A DNA stretch of 64,000 nucleotides, from positions 124,001 through 188,000 of the forward strand of contig DGWD01000008.1 in assembly GCA_002395155.1 (NCBI GenBank). The letters run 5' to 3'. The translations under genes and the position numbers were made by a program. The notes below the pieces were generated by a model that was not told where the DNA came from, made no database searches, and saw only the letters and a program-made list of their open reading frames with translations. Below, one piece after another: positions 15,913-23,108 of this stretch (positions are counted from its first letter, which is position 1; every line of letters begins with the position of its first letter). The stretch is from Treponema sp. UBA4267. GTDB taxonomy: Bacteria > Spirochaetota > Spirochaetia > Treponematales > Treponemataceae.

Positions 15913-16470
15913 TTACATAAACTTTTTGCCATCACTAAAGGCATTTCCCACAATTGAACCCAACTGTACATATTTATGATTAACCGAATCATAGGTGATA
16001 GCCTGAAGCTTTGTAACATCAATTTTACCGTCGGTAAGAACTTCTTCATCAGCCTGAACATTGATGATATTTCCAACCATGCAGCCAGTAGATGTATCAT
16101 AACTAACAAGCTCGCATTCCAAAGTCATTGGAAGCTGATCAATAACAGGTGCATCTACAAATTCACTCTTACTTGTTGTAAAACCAACTTTTTCAAGCTT
16201 ATTCGAAACTTTATTTCCAGAAGCAATTCCAAGATAATCACATTCTGCTACATGTTTTGCATCTGCCATACTTACAGTAAAGGCCTTTTTCTTTAAAAGA
16301 TTTTTTGCAGTTTTATGTTCAGGACTGATACAAATTCCAATCTGATTAGTATCATGAATTCCCCCCCAAGCCGCATTCATTGCATCAGCGTTACCATCTT
16401 CATCATAAGTAGCGATGATTAAAACAGGCATTGGATATAAATATGTTTGCTTTCCAAAATTTTTCTTCAT
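15913..16470 (-). CDS. Flavin reductase-like, FMN-binding split-barrel protein
   Basis: 185 residues from the ATG at 16470, fixed by GGAGGA 5 nt upstream (a longer frame reading into the upstream region has no such site). It begins with the family-like YPMPVLIIATYDEDGNADAMNAAWGG, then ICISPEHKTAKNLLKKKAFTVS (flavin phosphate region) and NKLEKVGFTTSKSEFVDAPVI. Members bind FMN and reduce flavins or act as small oxidoreductases. A 6-bp stem (TTACAG, loop, CTGTAA at 16488-16505) sits in its 5' leader. It is divergent from the iron cluster, sharing the intergenic DtxR-like site. Confidence 0.85.
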   Translation of the reverse strand: MKKNFGKQTYLYPMPVLIIATYDEDGNADAMNAAWGGIHDTNQIGICISPEHKTAKNLLKKKAFTVSMADAKHVAECDYLGIASGNKVSNKLEKVGFTTSKSEFVDAPVIDQLPMTLECELVSYDTSTGCMVGNIINVQADEEVLTDGKIDVTKLQAITYDSVNHKYVQLGSIVGNAFSDGKKFM

Positions 16471-16582
16471 AAGTATCCTCCAAATTTTTACAGGAAAAAC
16501 TGTAAGTATAAAAAGTATTTTCATTCTAAAGAAAAAATGGAGCTTTGTGAATGCGGGGGGAAAAGGGTTTTTGTAAATTTTG

Positions 16583-16596
16583 TTAGCCTCAACTAA
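16583..16596. promoter_or_regulatory. TTAG-N6-CTAA operator, iron cluster promoter 1
   Basis: TTAG CCTCAA CTAA abuts the -35 region of the promoter at 16597-16625. The same half-sites and spacing occur at the feoA promoter, which supports a shared DtxR/MntR-like metalloregulator. Confidence 0.55.
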
Positions 16597-16625
16597 TAGG
16601 CACATCAATACTTTTTGATTATAAT
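16597..16625 (+). promoter_or_regulatory. Promoter of the HMA/FeoB-associated protein gene
   Basis: TAGGCA (16597-16602), 17-nt spacer, TATAAT (16620-16625). The ATG at 16664 follows with GGGAG, so this mRNA has a normal leader. Confidence 0.55.
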
Positions 16626-16663
16626 TAATCCGTAAGTTGAAACATTACTTAACGGGAGAAAAA

Positions 16664-17041
16664 ATGTCGACACTGATAATCTGTTTAATTTTACTTGTAA
16701 TTATTGCCTTAGCTGTAAAAAGTATCATCCACCGCGTAAAACACGGATCTGCTTGTTGTGGCGAACGGGACTCTGCTCCTAAAAAAATAAAAATTAATGA
16801 TAAAAACAAAAGTCATTACCCTTATGAATACATAATGAAGATTGATGGTATGCACTGCTCAAATTGTGTTCGCTTTGTTGAAAATGCCCTCAACGCGGTG
16901 GAAGGACTTTGGGCCACTGTAAATCTTGAAAAAAAAGAAGCCCGAATCCTGGCAAAAAATCAGATGGAGCAAAAGTTTCTGGAAAAAATTGTTCTGGATG
17001 CAGGCTATACACCACTTTCGTTTGAAACAGTAAAAAAATAA
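16664..17041 (+). CDS. Membrane-anchored metal-binding protein: FeoB-associated-type N-terminus fused to an HMA domain
   Basis: 125 residues from the ATG at 16664 (GGGAG upstream; an earlier TTG is less likely). Residues about 2-22 form one membrane helix, followed by a short basic segment and a Cys-Cys pair (GSACCGE), the layout of the small FeoB-associated Cys-rich membrane proteins. A linker leads to a heavy-metal-associated domain (about 55-125) with the metal-binding GMHCSNC and the closing GYTPL. HMA domains usually bind Cu(I) or Zn(II), so the fusion could sense or ferry metal at the membrane beside FeoB. It is first in the iron cluster. Confidence 0.75.
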   Translation: MSTLIICLILLVIIALAVKSIIHRVKHGSACCGERDSAPKKIKINDKNKSHYPYEYIMKIDGMHCSNCVRFVENALNAVEGLWATVNLEKKEARILAKNQMEQKFLEKIVLDAGYTPLSFETVKK

Positions 17042-17055
17042 AAAAGATAAAGATA

Positions 17056-18021
17056 ATGAACATCATCAGCTGGCTTAAAAAGAAAAATACTACCACCGAT
17101 ATTTATAGCTCAATATTAAAAATGCCCTGTGCAACTGATGGAAAAAGTTTTATCTATCTGTCCTTGCCTTTTAAAGGGGTTTACTGCTGGGCAAATGATG
17201 TTTACTGCCGTGAAATTCCCACTGATTATGATGATCAGTTCCGCGGAATGTCTTTTAATTTTTGTACCGATGGAGGATGCGAAGTTTCTCTTTTTAATGG
17301 AAACTTTGTTTATGTTCGCCGGGGAATTCTAAGTATAGACACAAGTGCTTCAAAAACTTCGCATTTTTATCCAAGTTGTCGTTATAAAGGCCTGGAGATT
17401 ATTTTTGATTTCAATGAACTAGAAGATGCAGGTCAAGAAATTTTTTCGACAATTGGATTCAATCCCATTAAGTTTTTACAAAGTCTTGAAGGCCGTTCTG
17501 TACAAGGGAGTTTTCTTACAATTCCACCTGAAAGCTGGCAGATTAAGGCAACAAATCTTTCTGAACATCTTATAGCTCAAAACATATCAATAGAAGATAT
17601 ACGCTTTTACCTTATGGAGCTTTTTTTCTTAATTACAAAGGAAAGTTCGGAATTAAAAAATGCAGATGTTGGATATCTTTCTAAAGGACAAAGAGCAATT
17701 GCTGCCCAGGTCGAGTCCATTATTACTACGAATCTGGCAAAACATTACACGGTGGAAGAACTTGCTGGACAATACGGAATAAGTCCCTCATCATTAAAAA
17801 AATATTTTTCAAAATTGTTTGGAATGCCAATTTCCATGTACCTTCATCAATTTAGAATGGAGGAAAGTGCACGTTTGATTAAGGGGGGACAGACCCCTAT
17901 TGGTCAGATTGCCGAAAAAGTTGGTTATAAAAATCAAAGTAAATTTGGCAGTGCTTTTAAAGAATATTTTGGTGCGGCTCCACTGGAATACAAAAGACTT
18001 TCATCCCTAAAAAATCTCTAA
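17056..18021 (+). CDS. AraC-family transcriptional regulator
   Basis: 321 residues. The N-terminal 210 residues are a cupin-like or otherwise uncharacterised sensor region. The C-terminal ~100 residues are the double helix-turn-helix: VEELAGQYGISPSSLKKYFSKLFGMPISMYLHQFRMEESARLI and then IGQIAEKVGYKNQSKFGSAFKEYFGAAPLEYKR. It lies between the HMA protein and feoA on the same strand, 14 nt after the former, so control of iron uptake is likely (compare PchR-type AraC regulators), with the inducer unknown. The GGQTP between the two HTH motifs is encoded by a GGGGACAGACCCC repeat copy. Confidence 0.85.
   Translation: MNIISWLKKKNTTTDIYSSILKMPCATDGKSFIYLSLPFKGVYCWANDVYCREIPTDYDDQFRGMSFNFCTDGGCEVSLFNGNFVYVRRGILSIDTSASKTSHFYPSCRYKGLEIIFDFNELEDAGQEIFSTIGFNPIKFLQSLEGRSVQGSFLTIPPESWQIKATNLSEHLIAQNISIEDIRFYLMELFFLITKESSELKNADVGYLSKGQRAIAAQVESIITTNLAKHYTVEELAGQYGISPSSLKKYFSKLFGMPISMYLHQFRMEESARLIKGGQTPIGQIAEKVGYKNQSKFGSAFKEYFGAAPLEYKRLSSLKNL
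17885..17897 (+). repeat. GGGGACAGACCCC repeat, copy 2 (in AraC regulator)
   Basis: Exact 13-mer in sense orientation, read GGA CAG ACC CC, giving Gly-Gln-Thr-Pro in the loop between the two HTH motifs. Two extra Gs precede it. Confidence 0.9.
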
Positions 18022-18069
18022 TCCTCTAAAAAAAAAGTGTCAGATAGAGCAAAAATAACTATTTGGGAT

Positions 18070-18098
18070 TTGCGACTCAAAATCATTAACTTTATACT
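18070..18098 (+). promoter_or_regulatory. Promoter of feoABC
   Basis: TTGCGA (18070-18075), 17-nt spacer, TATACT (18093-18098). The predicted start point falls inside the adjoining inverted repeat. Confidence 0.6.
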
Positions 18099-18099
18099 A

Positions 18100-18115
18100 G
18101 TTAGTTAATACTAAC
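18100..18115. promoter_or_regulatory. Operator at the feoA promoter (GTTAGT-TAAT-ACTAAC)
   Basis: A perfect 16-bp inverted repeat begins 1 nt after the -10 hexamer. It contains TTAG-N6-CTAA, as at 16583-16596, and resembles the half-sites of DtxR/IdeR/MntR-type iron or manganese regulators (TTAG...CTAA). A bound repressor would cover the start site. Confidence 0.65.
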
Positions 18116-18136
18116 ATAATTAATCAGAGGAAGAGA

Positions 18137-18355
18137 ATGAAGAAATTATCCGAATTAAAAAAGGATCAAAACGGCAAAGTTGTCTCAATTGACGGCGACT
18201 CTCGTTTTGTAAGCAGAATTACTTCCATAGGACTTACACCCGGATGTGAAGTAACAATTATCAAAAATGAAAAACGCAGACCTTTACTTGTATTTGCACG
18301 TGACACAATGATTGCTTTGAATGGCAAAGAATGCGAAAAGATTATGGTGGAATAA
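18137..18355 (+). CDS. feoA: Ferrous iron transport protein A
   Basis: 72 residues, the standard size for this SH3-like protein: MKKLSELKKDQNGKVVSIDGDSRFVSRITSIGLTPGCEVTIIKNE with the conserved GLTPG turn, ending ALNGKECEKIMVE. FeoA is a cytoplasmic accessory of FeoB. The ATG follows AGAGGAAGAG, and feoB starts 1 nt after its stop. Confidence 0.95.
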   Translation: MKKLSELKKDQNGKVVSIDGDSRFVSRITSIGLTPGCEVTIIKNEKRRPLLVFARDTMIALNGKECEKIMVE

Positions 18356-18356
18356 A

Positions 18357-20378
18357 ATGACAGAAAAAAATGAAAAAGTAATTGCGCTGCTTGGACAGCC
18401 AAACTCAGGAAAATCAACTTTATTTAATGCTCTTACAGGTCTAAAACAGCACGTTGGAAACTGGCCTGGAAAAACAGTAGAAAAAAAAGAAGGAAACTTC
18501 GAATATAAACAGGAAAAATATCTTGTAGCAGACCTTCCTGGAACTTACAGTCTTTCTGCAAACTCAGATGAAGAAATAATCACCCGTGATTACATTGCTT
18601 CCGGCAAGGCAGATGTAGTTTGTATTCTTGCAGACTCTTCTCAATTACAGCGTAGCCTTTACATGCTTGCAGATTATGCAGGTATTTCTCTTCCAACATT
18701 CCTCATCTTAAATATGAGTGATGTTGCAGCTGAACAAGGTAAAAAAATTGATGCAGATGCCATTTCTAAAAAACTTGGTATTCCAGTTGTTCTCTTTTCT
18801 GCTCAGGATAAAAAGAACTATGACAATTTTTACAAGGCACTGGAAGAAGCCCTTTCAGAAAAAACTGTTTTGAATGCTTCTGCTCTTGAAGCTAAATATG
18901 AAACAATTCCTGCCTATAAAGAAATAAAAAATCTGATAACAGATGATATAATTCCAGGCTATTCTTCAAGCTGGCTTGCAGCCAAGGCCGTAGAAGGAGA
19001 CGCACCAGTTTGTGCTAAAATTAAAGCTTCATTAAATGGTGCAAAAGCCTCTGAATTCGAAAAACTGGCATCGGTAGAAAAGGGAGTTCTTCTTACAGGA
19101 GAAGCAAAATTTAAGTGGATTGATGAGATTTTGGAGGGCTGTCTCCAGTCTAAAAAATCTACCCGTAAACTTGGTAAATTTGACCGCATGATTACTCACA
19201 GAATCTGGGGTAAACCTGTAGTAGTTCTTACAGTTCTTTTAGGACTTATTGCTTCCTTTATCCCAGCCCTACCATTTATGGCTTTTGGTTCAATCTTCAC
19301 AACTATAGCTAAACCTATCAGTTCGGCACTTGCAAGCATTAACTGTCCTGCCTTTATCATAGCTCTTATTTGTGATGTTCTTCTTAATTCCCTCAGTTTT
19401 ATTTTTAAGATGCTGGGATTCGTATTTGGTGTAACACTGGTGTTTGGTCTTCTTGAAGAAGTTGGAGTTATGGCCCGCATCTCTTATGTATTTGATAATA
19501 CAATGGCTAAACTTGGACTTCAGGGAAAATCAGTTATGCCATTCCTTGTTAGTTTTGGATGTACAATGGGTGGTGCAGCAGGTGCCCGAGTAATTGATAA
19601 CTGGGGACAGAAGGTTCTGACAATCGCACTTGCATGGGCAATTCCTTGTGGTGCTGCCTGGGCTGTAGTTCCTATGCTTTCAACAGTCTGGTTTGGTGCT
19701 GGTGCTCCTTTAGTAATTGTAGCTATTCTTGCAGTTATGATTCTTCACATGTGGGTTACTTCTAAAATTTTCGGACGTTCTTTAGTTAAAAAAGAAGACC
19801 GTTATGGTATGATTATGGAACTTCCACCTTATCACAGACCAAAGTGGGGATCACTTTTCCGTTATGTTCTTGGCCGTACAAAAGACACTTTCTTCCGTGT
19901 TTTAAAAGTTGTTTTACTTGTTGCCTTTGTTTTCTGGCTGCTTACTTACACAAGCACAGGTTCAATGGACAATTCTATTTTGTACAAAGTTGGTCAGGCA
20001 ATTGATCCTGTAACAAGATTCTTTGGACTTGGATGGAAGACTTTTATGGCCTTTATTGTTTCTTCTTTGGGTAAGGAAGGTGCAATTGGTGTTCTTTCTA
20101 CAATCTTTACAGATCACAATATGATTACAGTAGGTTCTGTTGTAGGTGGTGGAGCTGTTGCAAATATCAACGAACTTCTTGTAGCAAATGTTGCTAAACC
20201 AGAAGCACTTGCCTTTATCTTTGCAATTACATTCAATATGCCTTGTATCGTAGCACTTGCTGCAACTTATCAGGAAACCCACTCCGCAAAATGGACCAGT
20301 CTTATAGCCATCTATTATACATTTGGCGCTCTGATACTTTCCTGTATTGCCTACCATATCGGAGTTTTAATCTGGTAA
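18357..20378 (+). CDS. feoB: Ferrous iron transporter FeoB
   Basis: 673 residues from the ATG at 18357, directly after feoA (an in-frame Met inside feoA would add 12 residues). The N-terminal G domain has G1 GQPNSGKST (about 13-21), G3 DLPGTYSL (about 57-64) and G4 NMSD (about 119-122). After a helical spacer, residues about 280-670 hold the two gate regions and about 8-10 membrane helices, with the conserved GCTMGGAAGAR segment (about 400) and the KEGAIG segment in the second gate. It imports Fe(II) across the inner membrane. It is followed 4 nt later by a feoC-like gene. Confidence 0.97.
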   Translation: MTEKNEKVIALLGQPNSGKSTLFNALTGLKQHVGNWPGKTVEKKEGNFEYKQEKYLVADLPGTYSLSANSDEEIITRDYIASGKADVVCILADSSQLQRSLYMLADYAGISLPTFLILNMSDVAAEQGKKIDADAISKKLGIPVVLFSAQDKKNYDNFYKALEEALSEKTVLNASALEAKYETIPAYKEIKNLITDDIIPGYSSSWLAAKAVEGDAPVCAKIKASLNGAKASEFEKLASVEKGVLLTGEAKFKWIDEILEGCLQSKKSTRKLGKFDRMITHRIWGKPVVVLTVLLGLIASFIPALPFMAFGSIFTTIAKPISSALASINCPAFIIALICDVLLNSLSFIFKMLGFVFGVTLVFGLLEEVGVMARISYVFDNTMAKLGLQGKSVMPFLVSFGCTMGGAAGARVIDNWGQKVLTIALAWAIPCGAAWAVVPMLSTVWFGAGAPLVIVAILAVMILHMWVTSKIFGRSLVKKEDRYGMIMELPPYHRPKWGSLFRYVLGRTKDTFFRVLKVVLLVAFVFWLLTYTSTGSMDNSILYKVGQAIDPVTRFFGLGWKTFMAFIVSSLGKEGAIGVLSTIFTDHNMITVGSVVGGGAVANINELLVANVAKPEALAFIFAITFNMPCIVALAATYQETHSAKWTSLIAIYYTFGALILSCIAYHIGVLIW

Positions 20379-20382
20379 AATT

Positions 20383-20676
20383 ATGAACCAACTGCTTGCT
20401 TTATTAAAAGACGGGCATTCACGCTCGGTAGAAATGTTAGCTGCCGAGCTGAATACTTCTGTTGATGATATCCTGCGTCAGATAGAGTTTCTTGAACATG
20501 CAGGATTGATTAGAAAAGTTTTAACTACCGCTTCTGGACATGGATGTTCTTCGGGGGCCTGTTCAAGTTGTACAGGCTGTTCTGGTTGTTCAGGAGGTCA
20601 CAAAAAATCAGGTTGTTCCGCCTGCCTTCCTGATGGTGGATTCAAACATATGGGACAAATGTGGGAAGTAGTTTAA
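20383..20676 (+). CDS. feoC: FeoC-like winged-helix protein with a Cys-rich wing
   Basis: 97 residues. Residues 1-50 form a small winged helix (LLALLKDGHSRSVEMLAAELNTSVDDILRQIEFLEHAGLIRKV). The wing is a Gly/Ser/Cys segment with seven cysteines in about 30 residues (HGCSSGACSSCTGCSGC...SGCSAC). FeoC proteins have this fold and a wing able to bind an Fe-S cluster or iron, and they modulate FeoB. More cysteines are present here than in the enterobacterial protein. Position directly after feoB supports the call. Confidence 0.8.
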   Translation: MNQLLALLKDGHSRSVEMLAAELNTSVDDILRQIEFLEHAGLIRKVLTTASGHGCSSGACSSCTGCSGCSGGHKKSGCSACLPDGGFKHMGQMWEVV

Positions 20677-20727
20677 ATATTCTGTTCATTCAGAAGGAAC
20701 TCAAAAAAATTTATATAAAAAAAAAAC

Positions 20728-20827
20728 ATTCTGCTTTCGCAAAATGGGCTTTGGGCCATACGAACTTCGTTCGTTTGGCCTGAAGGAAGTGATATACATA
20801 TAGTTTCTCACTTCGTTACGAAACTAT
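20728..20827. repeat. Run of hairpins in the feoC-tRNA intergenic region
   Basis: Three inverted repeats: CATTCTGC/GCAAAATG (20728-20747, one mismatch); GGCCATACGAAC/GTTCGTTTGGCC (20754-20780, 11 of 12 pairs, TTC loop); ATAGTTTC/GAAACTAT (20800-20827, 8 pairs). An alternative GAAGTGA/TCACTTC pairing (20786-20814) competes with the last. No ORF of note lies here. Confidence 0.6.
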
Positions 20828-20828
20828 T

Positions 20829-20849
20829 GGGCCATCTAAGATTTGAACT
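20829..20849 (-). other. Copy of the tRNA-Met 3' end (acceptor plus T-arm), att-like or tRNA relic
   Basis: This 21-nt stretch matches the 3' terminal part of the tRNA-Met gene (20987-21007) at 19 of 21 positions. What lies upstream of it on the minus strand cannot fold as a normal tRNA. It may be a tRNA pseudogene or the trace of integration at the tRNA 3' end. Confidence 0.5.
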
Positions 20850-20921
20850 CGCGTACAATTGGAAAGCCGTTAAAAAACAAAGCACCGCTTTGTTTTAGGC
20901 TTTTCCACCGTTACCGCGTAC
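20850..20921. repeat. Large hairpin flanked by a 7-bp direct repeat (MITE-like)
   Basis: AAAACAAAGC (20874-20883) pairs perfectly with GCTTTGTTTT (20887-20896). Outside it GGAAAGCC (20861-20868) pairs with GGCTTTTCC (20898-20906), with a bulge. The structure is bracketed by CGCGTAC at 20850-20856 and 20915-20921, which could be a target-site duplication. A further stem GCAAGC/GCTTGC follows at 20924-20938. Confidence 0.45.
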
Positions 20922-20945
20922 GAGCAAGCTAGGCTTGCGAGTTAT

Positions 20946-20978
20946 AAAAAAAGGACTTCTCATCAAAGAGAAATCCTT
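20946..20978 (-). terminator. Intrinsic terminator of tRNA-Met
   Basis: Read on the minus strand, an 11-bp stem (AAGGATTTCTC with GAGAAGTCCTT, one mismatch) is followed by seven Ts, just downstream of the tRNA. Confidence 0.75.
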
Positions 20979-20985
20979 CCATTTT

Positions 20986-21058
20986 TGGGCCATCTTAGAC
21001 TTGAACTAAGGACCAAAGGATTATGAGTCCTCTGCTCTAACCACTGAGCTAATGGCCC
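20986..21058 (-). tRNA. tRNA-Met (CAT anticodon)
   Basis: 73 nt fold as a full cloverleaf: acceptor GGGCCAT/ATGGCCC, D-arm GCTC...GAGC, anticodon stem GAGGA/TCCTT around the loop CTCATAA, variable loop TGGTC, T-stem CTTAG/CTAAG with loop TTCAAGT, and discriminator A. The anticodon CAT could also serve as the lysidine-modified tRNA-Ile2. An initiator tRNA is less likely because the GGG/CCC anticodon-stem pairs are absent. CCA is not encoded. The gene sits between glmS and the hairpin region, on the glmS strand. Confidence 0.92.
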
Positions 21059-21116
21059 GATATATTTAATATATCAAATATAGAAATTAAAATCAATTAA
21101 TAACGGTTTTTATCCC

Positions 21117-23030
21117 TTACTCCACAGTAACACTCTTTGCAAGATTCTTTGGTTTATCTGGATCGAAGCCTTTCAAAATTGCACAGTAATATGCCAGAAG
21201 TTGAGCAGGAATTACTGTAAGAATGCTTGCAAGGGTTGATGAACATTCTGGAATCTTAAATACCTGGTCGGTTTTGCCTTCGAAGGCTTTTTCGTCCTGG
21301 GTGATTACAAGAACGGTTGCTCCACGGCTTTTTACTTCTACCATGTTTGAACCAATTTTGTCGTAAAGGTCTGGTTCTGAAGCAATTGCAACGACCAGTG
21401 TCTGAGTATCAATCAAAGCGATTGGACCGTGTTTAAGTTCTCCTGCTGCAAAGGCTTCGGAATGCATATATGAAACTTCCTTCAACTTCAAGGCTGCTTC
21501 CAAAGAGGTTGCTGAATCGAACAAACGTCCAATATAGAAAATCTTATCTTTATTAAACTGCTGAGATGCAAACTTCTGGATTATATCTTTTCCATCAAGG
21601 ATTTCCTGAATCTTTGCAGGAATTGTTTCGAGTTCTGCCAGAAGTTTTGTTGCTTCTTCATCACTCAAAGTTCCTCTGAGTTTTCCAGCCTTAATTGCAA
21701 GAAGATACATACACAAAATCTGAGTTGTATAGGCCTTTGTAGAAGCTACGGCAATTTCTGGTCCGGCAAGTGTGTAAATTACATCATCTGCTTCGCGGCT
21801 TACAGTTGAACCTACACAGTTTGTAATTGCAACAACCTTTAATCCATTTTGTTTTGCAAGTCTTAAAGCAGAAAGGGTATCGGCAGTTTCTCCAGACTGA
21901 CTTACTACAATGAAAATATCTTTTTTATCGAGAATAGGATTTCTATAGCGGAATTCAGAGGCAACATCTACATCAACCTTCATGCGGGCAATTCTTTCAA
22001 AAGCGTATTTTGCAACAACTCCTGCATGGTAAGCAGTTCCACAAGCTGTAATAACAACTCTGTCTGCATTTTTCCAGGCTTCGTCCATGCTGCTTTCTTC
22101 AAAATAAACATCAGTAGGTTTTCCGCTGCCATCATGGATGATTCTTGGACGCATTGTATCTGTAAGACCTTTTGGCTGCTCATGAATTTCCTTAATCATA
22201 AAATGAGGGTATCCGTTCTTTTCGGCAGCTTTTTCATCCCAGTCAATATGACTAGGTTCTTTGATTATTTTGTTGCCTTCAAAGTCGAACAAATCAACAT
22301 GGTCTGAATACAAAACGGCAAGTTCTTTTTCACCAAGGTAGTAAACTTCGCGGGTATGTTCCAGAATTGCAGGTACATCTGATGCAATAAAGTTTTCACC
22401 CTTGCCAAGACCAATTACAAGAGGACTTTCCTTTCGACAGCAGATAATGCGGTCTGGATAATCGCGGCAGATAACTCCAAGAGCGTAAGAACCTTCAATT
22501 ACATGAAGAACTTTCAAAACTGCCTTAAAAATATCTTTTTCTTCTTTGTAGTATTTGTCGATTAAGTGAACTACAACTTCTGTATCTGTCTGAGACTTAA
22601 AAACAATTCCTTCCGACTGAAGTTTTGCCTTCAAATCTGCATAGTTTTCTATAATTCCGTTATGAACTATAGAAATAGAACCTTCCATGTTTGTGTGAGG
22701 ATGACTGTTTAAATCGCTTGGTTCACCGTGGGTTGCCCATCTTGTATGACCAATTCCAAGGTTTCCTTTGATAATATCTCCAGTTTTTTCATAAAGAGAC
22801 ATTTCAAACTTTGTAAATTCATCATCTTTTAAGTTTTCAGGAATTACCTGACCTGTAATTTTTTCGCCAAGATTTTTAAGTTTTCCTTTAGCTTTTTGAA
22901 CTAAGATTTCTTCTCCAGTATAAACTGCAATACCGGCACTATCATAACCACGATATTCAAGTTTTTTAAGCGCTTTAATTAAAATTGGCGCTGCATTTTT
23001 ATTTCCAATATAACCAACAATTCCACACAT
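21117..23030 (-). CDS. glmS: Glutamine--fructose-6-phosphate aminotransferase (isomerizing)
   Basis: 637 residues, about 25-30 longer than most GlmS. The N-terminal Ntn glutaminase starts MCGIVGYIG, with Cys2 as nucleophile, and has GIGHTRWATHG and SIVHNGIIENY. An extra segment (about residues 60-92, QVIPENLKDDEFTKF...) precedes GIGHTRW and accounts for the length. Two SIS domains follow (ACGTAYHAGVVAKY, VSQSGETADTL, AVASTKAYTTQ) and the C-terminal DPDKPKNLAKSVTVE. It makes glucosamine-6-P for peptidoglycan and lipopolysaccharide precursors. AGGGGA precedes the ATG; no glmS-ribozyme-like structure was recognised in the short leader. Confidence 0.96.
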   Translation of the reverse strand: MCGIVGYIGNKNAAPILIKALKKLEYRGYDSAGIAVYTGEEILVQKAKGKLKNLGEKITGQVIPENLKDDEFTKFEMSLYEKTGDIIKGNLGIGHTRWATHGEPSDLNSHPHTNMEGSISIVHNGIIENYADLKAKLQSEGIVFKSQTDTEVVVHLIDKYYKEEKDIFKAVLKVLHVIEGSYALGVICRDYPDRIICCRKESPLVIGLGKGENFIASDVPAILEHTREVYYLGEKELAVLYSDHVDLFDFEGNKIIKEPSHIDWDEKAAEKNGYPHFMIKEIHEQPKGLTDTMRPRIIHDGSGKPTDVYFEESSMDEAWKNADRVVITACGTAYHAGVVAKYAFERIARMKVDVDVASEFRYRNPILDKKDIFIVVSQSGETADTLSALRLAKQNGLKVVAITNCVGSTVSREADDVIYTLAGPEIAVASTKAYTTQILCMYLLAIKAGKLRGTLSDEEATKLLAELETIPAKIQEILDGKDIIQKFASQQFNKDKIFYIGRLFDSATSLEAALKLKEVSYMHSEAFAAGELKHGPIALIDTQTLVVAIASEPDLYDKIGSNMVEVKSRGATVLVITQDEKAFEGKTDQVFKIPECSSTLASILTVIPAQLLAYYCAILKGFDPDKPKNLAKSVTVE

Positions 23031-23108
23031 AACTGAATCCCCTAAAACAGTCTTTAAAAAAGACTCTAACTATCTGATTTTATAGAAATAAATGCTTTTT
23101 CACAAGGA

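Noticed and set aside
19603..19611. GGGGACAGA in feoB as a further copy of the 13-bp word
   Set aside because: Only the first 9 bases match, and they are the natural codons of Trp-Gly-Gln in a FeoB segment. No CCCC arm follows, so no hairpin.
20850..20921. A second complete tRNA gene next to tRNA-Met
   Set aside because: The 3' end resembles a tRNA, but the rest has a 23-nt hairpin and lacks paired anticodon, D and acceptor arms.
23031..23108. glmS ribozyme or similar element around glmS
   Set aside because: The leader is only a few dozen nt with a Shine-Dalgarno and no sign of the ribozyme core; the space is taken by the convergent histidine kinase end.
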